From contig NC_058497.1 of assembly GCF_020382885.2 (NCBI RefSeq), positions 18,344,330 through 18,408,329 on the forward strand: a stretch of 64,000 nucleotides of DNA, in the 5' to 3' direction. A program made the translations under genes and the position numbers. Shown piece by piece: positions 1 through 12,300 of the stretch. Position 1 is the first letter of the stretch. Every line of letters begins with the position of its first letter. The notes beneath the pieces were generated by a model, which was not told the origin of the DNA, did not search any database, and saw nothing but the letters and a program-made list of their open reading frames with translations. The stretch comes from Scatophagus argus (lineage: Eukaryota; Chordata; Actinopteri; Scatophagidae).

Positions 1-230
1 TAATCTGTAAAGTAACAACAACTGGGAAATGAATGTAACAGAGTGGAAAAAATGCAAAGTACAAAGTAGCATTAAATGGATATACTCAAGTAGCAAATGG
101 CTCTAATGGCTGCCACTGCATCACAAGTCTGTTGTATGGAAGTGGAAGACACAACCCACCAAACAGTTGAAGACTTTCTGTTCTGTTCTGTTACCTTTGT
201 GATTTGTTTAAAAAGACACAGCTTTTTCAG

Positions 231-346
231 GATGTGACAATGTGGATTTGATGCCCCGTGATTTGTCTGACAGCGACACATCCAACCGGTTACGGTTCGC
301 TGCTGCCGAGCGTTTCAACGCCTGCTGGCTGAGAGAAGCGGGAGCC
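231..346 (+). other. sytl2: Probable 5' untranslated part of the first sytl2 coding exon
   Basis: A pyrimidine-rich stretch ending in CAG at 230 looks like a splice acceptor, so the exon with the sytl2 start probably begins at 231. Upstream non-coding exons would lie left of the window. The frame is open upstream of the Met at 347, including an in-frame ATG at 251. That would add about 32 residues before the SHD. I prefer 347 because the family begins with MIDLS there, but the longer N-terminus cannot be excluded. Confidence 0.5.
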
Positions 347-3300
347 ATGATTGACCTGAGCCACCTGACGGAGGAGGAGCAGGGGATGATAATGACGGTG
401 CTGAGGAGGGACGCCGAGCTGAAGAAGGCCGAGGAGGAGAGAATCAGGTAGAAAAATGCGTCCAGCTCCATTGTTTTATATGAGCAGGTATGCTTTGGTT
501 CACATTTAAGCTAATGTCATGTTATTCAACTAAAGGGATTTTAATGATTTAATAAGTCCTTCCATCGCCTGTTTTGCCTGTTGAGAAAAGGCCTTTGTGG
601 GACAGTAAACATGCCAGTCTAATAGAATAACACAATAACAGCTTGGCAGATGTTGCCTCCATCGCTGAGAAACCTCACTGTGAGATGTGCAATTCGATTA
701 CAGCCACAAGTCCACACATGGGTGAGGATTTTGCTGCCCTGATGGACGAGAATAGAAACTCTTGAAGGGCTCGGTGATGAGAGGCACCTCACCCGTGAAG
801 AGCGTGAATCCCAGTATTGCCTCCTTTCGCCTTGGAATTAAAGAAAATGTGAAATATCACAGCTTTGACTTAAAAGTCTCTGTTGAACCTTTGGGAGGAG
901 TCAAGCATTCCTCACAATGTATATTCAAGGCTGGTCAAGATAAACTAACTAAACTACCTCTCCCATGTGCTAAAACAAAAGGAGGAACTTGGAAGAACTC
1001 AGATGCACCCTCTTTGAAGATGCATTTCATTGCATTTTCAAGAGTCAAGAATGTCATGAGACAATGTGCTCTTCGTTGTGAGTTTTAATGGAGTTGGCCG
1101 ACCAAGTTTTTCCATCAGTGGGAGGCTGAATGCTCGCTGTGTCTCGACCAGTCTGGTGTAAAAGGATTAAGCCAGCAGCCTGTAATAATGTGCTACCCTT
1201 TTTTCACATGACTGCCGTGTTTCTCCATCATGAGGAAAGATGAGTTGGAGCGGTCTTTTAAAGTGTTTGATTCAATTTTAACCTGATGGGAATGTTTTCC
1301 GAATTCCTTCATTGAGATGGATCATGTGCCGCTGTTATATAAAGCTGAGGGTGACGCAGAAGAAAGCAAGATGGCGTGGAATAGATTAAATAATGAGCAT
1401 TATTAATTTCCTTGCCTCAGGAGTACGCAGCAAAAAAACAAGACAACTTTATTTGTATAGCCCATTTTTACAAGCAGTTTGTCTCAAAGGGCTTTACATA
1501 ACATCATAGCAACATCCTCTGCCCTTCGACCCTCACATCGACTATGGAAAAACTCCCAGAAAAACCTTTAACAGGAAAAAATGGGGAAAAACCTCAAGGA
1601 GCAAACATTCAAACTAGAATAAAATAAAACAAAACAACAGGGGAGAGAATAACAGAATCATGCAATGTTTTGACTCCCAAGAGGAAACTTTTATCTCCTC
1701 ACTTGTGTTGTATCAAAATTTCAAGGCTCTACAAACTACGGCCTTTACATTTTAATTTAGGGCATTTAGTATTCTAACCCGAACTGAAACAAAATACCTC
1801 AAATGAGCTGATATTCATTAATGCATGTGTTGTGAGCGACTTGAAAACACAGAGCTGTGGTCTGTTTCCTCGCTGTCTGCCCTCCGCTTTATATTTCACC
1901 TCATATTTGGAGATTAGTGGTGCTCAAACCGAGTGTCAGACGGTGTCAGATTCTCCATTCACTGCAGCTTAAGCCAGGCATCGTCTTGTACGTATTCATC
2001 CACAGGAAAGTCTTTTTGTCTCTCTGTAGCCACTGGGCTGGAGAGGTACAATGTCCTGTGTCTTTTTAATAACTTCAGCTAGGATTAACACCACTGCATA
2101 AAAAGACAATGAAGGATGATCCCGAAAAGCCTCTTGACTTAAGCGTTTGTACATGTTTCCTGTGTGTGTGTTTTCCCTCCAGCAAACTGGAGAAGATACT
2201 GAACAGTGGCTCAAAGTTGGACATCAAGTGGAAGTACTTGACTGGAGAGTGGTTTTACGAGGCCAAGTCTCGCAGGCACATGGACAAGATCCACGGCTCG
2301 GAAATCATCCTGGCCTCCATGAAACAGAAGAAGGCTGGTTTAGGTGTGTTCATTCTATACTGTTTACAAAGGGATTGTTTTAAAGCACATGTTGTGCTTT
2401 AAAACAACTTTATCTTCTTACCCTCTCATCTTACCATTTTTCTTATTTTCTTATCTTCAGAGGTATTTTCAGGATGCCTCAGATGTCTACTGTCTGCCTG
2501 GAAGGAGAAAATATTTGCCAGGGCTGAAACCAAAGTTTAAATCCACCTTTTCACAGGCTACACTAGCCACTGCTGATGCCTGCACAGTGTTTTTAGCGTA
2601 TGTTATGTTATGTTGCTGAAAATATTGGATTTAAACTGTGGTTCCACCCCAGCCGAACATTATATCCTTTGGGCAGAGCAGTGATGATCCAGATTAACAT
2701 AGAGAGGTTCATCTGCCCAGAGTCAAAAAATGCTGCACTTTAGAACTCCATATTATAATTGCTTATTCATATTATTCATATGCTCCCCTCTTCTGCTGCA
2801 GACGGATCTCTCAGAATTGAAAGATCCAAGATGCCCAGCTGTCCAGGTTCAGAAATCCCCTCTCCACCAAAACCTGCCAGATGTTTGGAGGCACTACAGC
2901 CACAGATGATCAAGTACAGGCCTTTCTTTCTTCTTCAAAGAGTTACCCATCTGTCTGTCTGGAACATCGTCATTTTCTTATTGACATGTTCTTACTCAGC
3001 CCGCAAACAGTGTTGACTTTGTTCAATGTGATCAAAGAAGTGGTCTGTCAAACCCAAACATGAAGGTTTAAGAAAGTTTGGAGATTTCAGGTGGTGGGAA
3101 GTCATGTCTTTGTGGTAACATTGATTGGTTTGACACACATCTAACCATTCTTTGAGTCGAGTAGTAGAATCAAACACATGCTACATGAAGCCTGCCTCTT
3201 TGTGTTTCTTAAAGGTGCTACTGCACTACTTGATCAAACTGAAATACTTGTGACGCCCCACACTTAAAGTGGAGCGTCATGGGGAGAACACTCAATACTG

Positions 3301-6300
3301 ACCCACAATAATCACAGAAAAGACACCTTTATAATAGCCAACTCTGTGGGATTTATTAACATTAAAACAAAAACTAAAAACTAAATTAACACTACCAAAG
3401 ACTAAGAGTAAGTTCAAACACAACAACAGTAGCAACTCTCAGGCCAAGAGGCATTGATACCAGTCCACAGTCCAGTGGCCTCTGCTTCAGATGCTTTTAT
3501 AAGCACTTCCAGGTGCGCCTCATTGAGCATTTAGGATTCACAACACCTGGTCAGAGGTATAGAAGACAGGAGGAGAGAAGGGACAATTAGCTTCTGTCTC
3601 TTTCTCACTGTGTGTGTGTGTGTGTGTATCTTGTGACTCAGCCTGTGTAAACATAGGTGGTGCTAACTGGGATCGTGGCAGTTTTACAGCCCGGCACCAG
3701 CTGACTGCTCACAACATTGCAGGATGTTCTGTTCTGACGTATTGAGGGGAAACGGGCCGAGAGTTGAGCGAAGCGTTTAACTCAATAGGACTGTCAGCAT
3801 AATTGTTCTAAATGAGAAGTGACTGTTTGTGGTATTTCTGGAATAACCACTGAAAGGATCAGGATGTTACTCTCCTGTTGTTCAGAGGTGGAAAACCAGT
3901 ATTTTTTGCCTAGGATGATATTGTAATTCTTTTATTATGATTATCATTATTATGACCTCCCAAATACTTCTACAGTGTGCAGCGTAGCCCAGTGGAAGAA
4001 AACTTTGTCTGTCGGACTAAAATTTAGCAAACAGTATAAAATGTATATTTAAGTAGCCTTATGCCATCGCTGAGGCACATTTAACACCCTTCTTTTTGCA
4101 TGAGGAGTCAATATTTGATTTGGCCAAATGTTTGTACTCTACGGCTTCAAGTTTTCTAAACACACAACAGACCCAAGAATGTAACTGCCTAAAGTTTATG
4201 TGTAACCTGATAGTGCTACCTTTTTGCTTTGTAGGTTCTGTGTGTTTTATTGCTGCATCACATGCATCAGCTGAATTTGTTTTTTAAGTAAAGAATTGCT
4301 TTTGTGTCATATGAATTATCCTGTTCAGCAGCAAAATGCCAGATATTTTGCAATAATCTCACTGAGTGTTCTGTTATATGTTCCTTTGACGTAGTGGTTG
4401 CTTATCTTCCCCTTTGATATCACTGTTAGTAACGGATCAGTAAGCCCCAGTTATGCAGTCAACAGTAAGAAAATAACACAGGCTTTGCTGCTGAAATGTT
4501 TTGCAGCGGACACATAACATGTTAACGTGCACGTCATCTGTGCAACTTCATGCGACGCTTTGACGTTTCCTAAACATTTTAAATGTTTTTTTTCACTCAG
4601 TGATGCAGAAAAAGAGAATCTGAGTTCAGCGGTTCGCTCTCCAAGAACGGTATGCATATATGATCGAACAGATTGACCATTTTATGGATTTTTTAAATTC
4701 TGTTGTGTTTGTGTTTTGTTCAAATTCAAAATCTGTTCTGGTAATTTTCCTTCAAGCCAAGGCACAACCCTTTCAACCGAGCTTCTCTTGTTATTGTTGA
4801 TCCATCTGAAAATCATAATGACGTATCAACCATTCAGGAACAGGAGTCATCTGAGAAAGGTTTGAACATTTTTTCTGAACACATGATATGCTTAAACAAA
4901 TGTATAATATGATATCAGTGCAGTATTGAACCTCTAATCTCCACATTGAGCCTTCCTTCTGGTTTCCCTCAGAGCTCATATCTCCACTGAAGAGCTACCC
5001 ATCACGAGAGGCCAGTCAGACTTCAGGGGGTTCAGTCACATCTGAGGCCTCCTCTGCAGGCTTCAGGCCAGTGCCAAAGAAAAGGACATTTCTTTCAAGA
5101 TGTACCTCCAGTAATTCAGAAAGCAATAGCGTGGCACTAGATACTCAGGTAGGATTGGCAGGGGTTGTTCCTGCCCCAAGACGAAGCCTCCAACGAGGGT
5201 CCAGTGGGAGCTCTAATCAGTCCTACCTGAAGGACCAAGATGAATTGCCTCAGAAAAGTGGAGTTTCTTCTCGAGTATCTCTAATCAAGTCTGCTCAGTC
5301 ATCCACATCTATTGATGAAAACTTCCAGCAGAAACTTCCACTTTCATCTAACTCCAGTTTGGAGAGAGAAAGAGACCCATCTTCTCTAGCGAGAGACAGG
5401 TCAGTGAGCAGTACATCCACAGTCACCCTGACACATTAATTGAATCTCTTTCATCCTTCTTCATCCACTGCAACTCACATCCTGCACAATTTCAGACCAG
5501 CCACATCCACCAGGAGTGATGCGTCCACTGACAGAGAAATACCACAGAAGAGCGATGAACGAAATGTTGAGAAGCAAAGAGAACGTGCAGCGCTGAACAC
5601 TGTCATCCTGCACACCGGCAGCACTGAGGATCCAGACAGAGAAAACTGTGTGGGATCAGCAATGAGGCAGGAACAGCTGAGTTTGCCTCAAAGTATTGTG
5701 GGTGAGTCTGATAACAATGACAGCCTTTCAAGAGCCCTGAAAATGAAGCTAGTTGTGAAAAGATTTTGACACAGTTCCTAATTAATTCTCATAATTTTGG
5801 TGATTTTCTGACTCTTCAGCGAGACTGTCATGAGTTTGACATTTGTAGTTTTGAGTAAAATGTCTCGACAACTAGATGAAGTGCCATGAAATTTTTGACT
5901 TTGGTGATCTCTTAATTTCATAAGGTCAAAATTAAGTTGGTCTAATGCTTTTGTTAGGGACAATTACCTTCAAAACTAATTACACTCCCAGTGCCTTCAG
6001 CCGTACTTTGTGATTAAAGCTATTTACCGAAGGTTAGCATGCTAACACGCTAAACCAAGACAATGAAGATGATAAATATAATAAAGATGATATAAAGGTT
6101 TTATAAACATTAGTCTTGTCATTGTAAGTGTGTTGGCATGCTTACATTAGTATTTAGCTCAAATTACAACCTTTCAGTGCCCCTAGCAGGGCTGTTGTCC
6201 TGTTAATTAAAAAATGGGCCTCCAGGAGGACAGACAGCAGTATACAATAGTATACAATTCCCATTCCATACTTTTTTTTTTTTCCAGATCCAGATCCTCC

Positions 6301-9300
6301 AGTATCTTATCATCTCAATTTCATTGATCAGTCTGATCAGCTTACAAAGAAATCAAATCAGAAACAAGTGTTTAAGCTATCCACCCAGACCATCAGTCCC
6401 ACTGGTGACGAGGATTCCATAGCGAAGGTGCTGGACTGGTTCAGTCGCAGCACAGACAGCAGTGATTGGCTGAATACAGAAGATGGTCCAGAGGCCCCAG
6501 AGACTTCTGATGAGCATGTTGAAATCAGCAAATTCGAAAGTGAAGATTTGTTAAGAAAAGATTCTGGGGATATAACAACTGATCGAAAGAAGGAAACTCT
6601 TGAAATGAAGAGAAGTCACTCACAAAAACAGACCGCAGCTAAAGAGTTAAGAGCAACAGGCAACAAGGAAGTGACTGAAACACAAGAGGTGACAAAGGAT
6701 AGAAGAGAAAGAATGCGCTCACAGGAATTTGTCAACGATGAAATCCAACCACCACAAATCTCACATCTGAAGTCATTCTGGGAGAAAAGCAATATGGGCC
6801 CTAAAATACTTATCAGCAAGTCAATCACGGCCAGCGATAAAGGACAAAAACCTGCTCACCTCCCAGTGGAGAAAGATGAGGAGACAGTGAACAAACCCCT
6901 TGGAGTGTCCGATATGCCCTCTGTGTCTGGACTATACAATGGGAAGGAGAGTTACGGGGACGAAAGAGAACAACAACTGGTGATCAGTCCACAGAAAGAT
7001 GCTCGAGACAGTGTTCATTTAAACAGTGATCAGGATGCATACTGTGTGGTGACAAATGCTTCAACTCAAAGAAACTCTGATTATTTAAAGTCAGCAGCCA
7101 GTCCCCAAGTAGCTGACAGAAGAGGTTCAGACACAGAGATTTTAAATGTAGTGAAACTTAGTCCACAGCCAAGAACAACCATCCAGTCCAGACTGAGTCC
7201 AGAGTCAGAGATCGTCTCATTAGCCAAACCACATCCACAACCTGGTGGTATTTCCCAATCCAGAGAAATCCCACTGCAAGAACTGTCCAAGACTATTGTT
7301 GTATCTCAACTGGATGAAGGTTCCCAACCCTGGGACAGTCCAGACTCTGAGAAGCTCTCTTTGTCCAGGAACAGCCAATATGTTGACATTAAGCAAGGCG
7401 GGAACAATATAGAGATCACCCCCAAAACACAAATACACAGAGGTCCCGGTGAAGATATAAATTGGAAGGACAGTGAGGATAAAAGCATGCAATCCAGCAT
7501 GTCTTCTAAACAAAAAGAAGATATTTTTAATAAAGAAAGAACAAACAGACAAGGTTTGTCACATCAAGAAAGTACTGCAGAGAGGATAAAGCAGCTCAGA
7601 TCTTTCTGGGAACAGGAGAGCAAGGCCATGTTTTACACCGGCAAACCCAAAGCTCTTGGGGATGGCAGAGTCGTCCGTGGTGCAAATCAAGCTAGGTTAA
7701 ATAAAAGATTTACAAAGTCAGAGTACGACCTGAGGTCAATTGGAAATTATTCAGGCAGCGATGAGGAAGACTGTGATAAATATCAACATAATTTTAGGCA
7801 GGAAAAGTCATCCCCTCTCCTGGGCACGAATCGGAGTCAATTCAACAGTCTACGTGAGTTCTGGGGCGAAGCCACATCTGATACCAAGGGATCATTTGAC
7901 AAACCCAAAAGCCCCAAAAGAAAGGAGCCATTAAGTGACCAGCTTCCATCTCAGGAAATAAAATGTGTTGACCCTGAGGTTTACCGTGACAAAACCAGAC
8001 CAGCTACCATGAAATCATCTCCACCTTCTCAGATTCGATCAAAGTCGCCCCATGATAGACAGTCTGGGTCCAGAGCGGCGAATGACGGCAGAAACAACCT
8101 GTCTAATTATGTTATATCTGAGCAGCAGAGAGAGTCCAAAAGGAGCTCAAAAGACTCGAACAGAGAGGAGAAGCCCACAAAACCACAAGGTAGTTCAGGA
8201 AAAGAGACTCGTCCTCCAAAGAGCAGAAAAGATAGCTTTGGCAATTCAAGCCGTCGTGGAAATTCAATGCGTCGTGCTGCTAGCATGTTCGCTCTAAGCA
8301 TTCCTGATGAAAACGATCAAAGCCTGCTAAAAATGGATGTAAGTCCTGTCCACTCGCAGTGCAGGAAGCAGAGGCAGAATACAGAAAAAGGCATCGCACC
8401 AAAAAGATCATCAGAGGAAACTGAGACTTTGACTCCACGAGCACGGGCATGTGTTCCCAGAGACTACCGCCATTACCTGGGAATGACGGATAAGACCAGC
8501 ATCGACACATCCCTTGCCCCAGCTCCTGACGACGAGGGATCAGAGGGCAAGTCTGGCTATGAATTTGACCTGAGTGGGCCAGTAAGAGCCAGCACTCCGG
8601 TGGGTTCAGAGGAGCGTCACAACAGGAAGGGCAGCAAGACCGGTCAACGCCCCCTGTGGGCTAACTACAGCAGTTCAGACACAGGTCATGAGTCGTCTGT
8701 GAGCAGCACATCGGAAACCTGGTCCAACTCGAGGAACAGTTCAAACCGTGAGCACCAACTTCAATGTTTGACAGAGTAATACAAATAACTGAAGCTGTTT
8801 TTACTGTAAGTCAAAGTAAATAAATAAAAATCTAACAGTGCAAGTCAACATGCAGCTCCTTAAACTAATATGTGAAACTGAGGTATCCTTCAAACTGCAA
8901 ATTTCAATTTGAGCGGCCTTGTTTGTATGTCTGAAAGTACGTGTCCTCTTCTGCTTATAACGAGTAAGGACAAAGTGTTGAAAAAGTGTGAAAAACCTTG
9001 GAAAGAGAAAATTAAAAGTATTTTTATAGTATTTTTGATAATGGTAATAACAATAAATTATTTTATATTTTTAACAGTTTTTAATGTACTTAAAGATGTT
9101 TTATAATTTAAATAGATGTGTTTTTTAAAATAAATATTTGAAAACAGAAAAATGAAATATGAAAAAAAACAAATTTCAAGTAGAAAATGTAACAAAATAA
9201 CATTTTAACAAATAACAAAAAAAAAAAAAACTGAAGTAATTTTCCTTTAATGTAATAGAATTTAACCCAAGTGACCTATAATTTTAAAAGATTTCTTAAA

Positions 9301-12300
9301 CTCTTTGAACTTGTTTTTAATCAGCACAGGCAGAGAGGGATATTACATTTAAAGATGAACATTTAATTAAATCAGAATCAGAATCAGAATCAGCTTTATT
9401 TGCCAAGTATGTGTGACCATACAAGGAATTTGACTCCGGATTTTTCTCTGTCCTGTGCACCATACAAAATACAAAAAAGCAATAATAATAATAAAAGAAG
9501 AATAAATATTTACAAGAAAAAAAAAATATATATATATATATATATACATGTAGTGCAAACAGTGGAATGAGGTAGTGCAATCAGTGTGATGGTTCACACA
9601 ATGGCAGGTGGTTTATGGGGAGATCAGGGAGACAGCCTGGGGGAAGAAACTGTTTTTGTGTCTGGTGGTCTTGGCATACAGAGCTCTGTAACGCCTACCA
9701 GAGGGAAGCAGATCAAACAGTTTGTGTGCAGGGTGTGAGGGGTCTGCAGTGATGCTTCCTGCCCGTTTTTTGACCCTGGACTGGTATAAGTCCTGGATGG
9801 AGGGCAGGTCGGTAAAGGCAAAGGCAGGAGTTAAAAAAAAAAACAACAAAATTTTATAAAGCACAAAGTAAAAGTTGAGAACAAAACAAGTCTAATCAAT
9901 GAAGAAGAATCAATGAACTTGTAGGGCTTTTCAGTTTTATTACATTTTATCTATACGTATTATTTACAATGTGTTTTGACATAGTACCACTCCTATTTGC
10001 AGACTCATTATGCTCACTTTGGGTTATATCCAGCAGCATCCTTGATATCATGTCCGTGTCAGGTTATCTTTGTTGGCAGAAGCAAATCTGTGTAAACACT
10101 GTGCTTACCTGCAATCACCTGCTCATGTTTAATTTGTGGGCTGGGTGGAATACATAGTTTTAGCCTTACTGAAACAACACACCAACCTACAGCTTAAGCA
10201 GTTTCATGCCAACTTTCTTTAACAGTAATATCTTTCAGTTCGTATTTGCTGCTTGGAATACTTTGACTTAACGCAGTCTTCAACAGATTACCACAAATAT
10301 TTTGATTCGTTTGCACTGATTTTCATTTCTTAAAACAAAGACTCTGTCCTTAATGTCACTGTTTACTCTAACCAGCTACTGTAAAGTTACAAAGGAACTC
10401 AGTTAATATGAGCTTTTTCCTTCTAATTTGCACTGCAGGTGAGAGTGTTGATGATAACCCTGTCAGGAAAGCATTGAGGCGAGCAGAAACAAGGCCGAAA
10501 AATCTGGCTAAAAGCATGGAGGACATCACTGCGTCCTTACCACGTGAGTATGTCCTCAACTTCCCCTCCTCATGTCGAATTGTCTGTATGCACAAATCGC
10601 TTTGGGTGATTATTTCACGTTTTTCACAGGACAAGAAAGAAGGCAAGAGCAAACTGCTGACATGAGACGCATCGGCGATGGTAAGAATCGTCCTATCCGT
10701 TTAATAGCGGATCTTTTTGCAAGCGTAACATTGCAAGCAATGAGTCAAGATTTTGTATTTTCTACTTCCCAACAAATCACTCTTTAGTTTCATCCATCCC
10801 GTCACCCTCCTCATCCTTATTTTCGGATCCAGACCACCTGAAGAAGATGAGCAAATCGGTTCCTTTGTTCTCACAGAAGGAGGTAAAGCCACCCTTGTAT
10901 CTTTCAGTCCGGTAGGTCAAAGCCTACTCTGCATCCTTGTGCACAGAGCTTTCTGTGCCTGCTGTTTGTGTTTCAGGACATCGCTAGAGACAGAGACTCC
11001 AACTGCGAGTACAGAGACTACAGAGGAAGACTAATTCAAGGATTCAAGGATTCAAGGAGCTTTATTGTCATTTCACACACGTAGAACATGAGTGGAACGA
11101 AATTAGTTTCCCCGGTCCCAGTATAAGCCCAATTGCCTAACAAAAAAAATAAATATAAATATACACAACGCTATATAATATAAGAGCAGTGGATTATAAA
11201 GAGAAAAACAGTAGATGATATAAACACCAGTGTAAACAGTATAGACAGTAGTGCAAATGGCTGACAGGGTAGTGCAAATGACAAAGTTCTGTGCAAATGC
11301 TGCATTGTGCAAAATGTTCCATGTGTGGTTGTTTGTGTGTTTGTTGGTATGTGAAGTGTAATGATGGGCAGCTCTTTCACTAACCTCACCAGCTCCTCTG
11401 GGACGGAGTCTGTGTCTTCTGTATGTTCACACACAGCAGCAAGAAACGCTTGAAACGCTCCTTATGCGTCACATTCAAACGCTGCCCTCCTAAGCCGCGC
11501 TGCTCGTTCGTTTTGAAATTGTGATTGTCAAGCGTTGACATTAACCCATTTGATTGGTTTGTTTTGTTTGTTTGTTTTTAGGTGTGGTATCAATATATCA
11601 GTCTACATGACACATGTCATACCCTTCTCACTTTGTAAGAGTTTAAACAATAGCTTTCTGTCCCTATTGCCCTCATGGTAAAGAAGAGATGGTCATGCAA
11701 AATCATTATTATTATTACTCCACTGATTACACTCCTTCAACATTGTCGGACATACACTGTATAGCTTGATTCGAAAAGGATCAAATTCCAGAGGTATCTT
11801 TTTATTTCCACGTATCATTCATCTTCTTAGTCACAATGTAATGCCTACATTTCCCACAATGCATCTCAAGAAACACACTCACAGACATTTTGGTTGCTTG
11901 TTTGGGTGTGTTATGACAGTAGCGGCTAATGGAGCCTAAGGCAGAGATGAGTAGACGCTGACTTGAGTGACATCACTTAAGGCATTTTGTTATGTGTTGC
12001 ACAGCTCACTTTAGAGCTGTTTTTAATGTATGCACTGTTGTTAAAATATTTTATTGCGTGTCCTCTGGTGTAACTGAAGGTAACTGAAGGCAAATGTTTG
12101 CAAGTGGACAATAAAGTTTTCATAATTTGGCATGTGGTGCTGCATGTGACCTGTAAACAGACTCTGATGAGCAAAATCAGTGAAGTTCCTGTTTAAAGTT
12201 GTACTAATTCACTCTGTCTATGACCTCAAGCTCCAGGCAATAGATCAGATTTTCAGAAAACGCAAACTGTCAAATTAAAAATGTATGTGATGATTACAGT

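Noticed and set aside
762-1088. A 108-codon open frame in sytl2 intron 1
   Set aside because: No splice sites, no family resemblance, and composition typical of intronic chance frames.
3250-3700. Solo LTR beginning TGTGACGCCCC
   Set aside because: I could not find matching CA end and target duplications, so it is only mentioned as a possible decayed element.
11171-11434. Minus-strand 87-codon frame as a retrotransposon ORF
   Set aside because: Its 5' part overlaps the phase-consistent sytl2 exon at 11372-11420, and it has no reverse-transcriptase motif.
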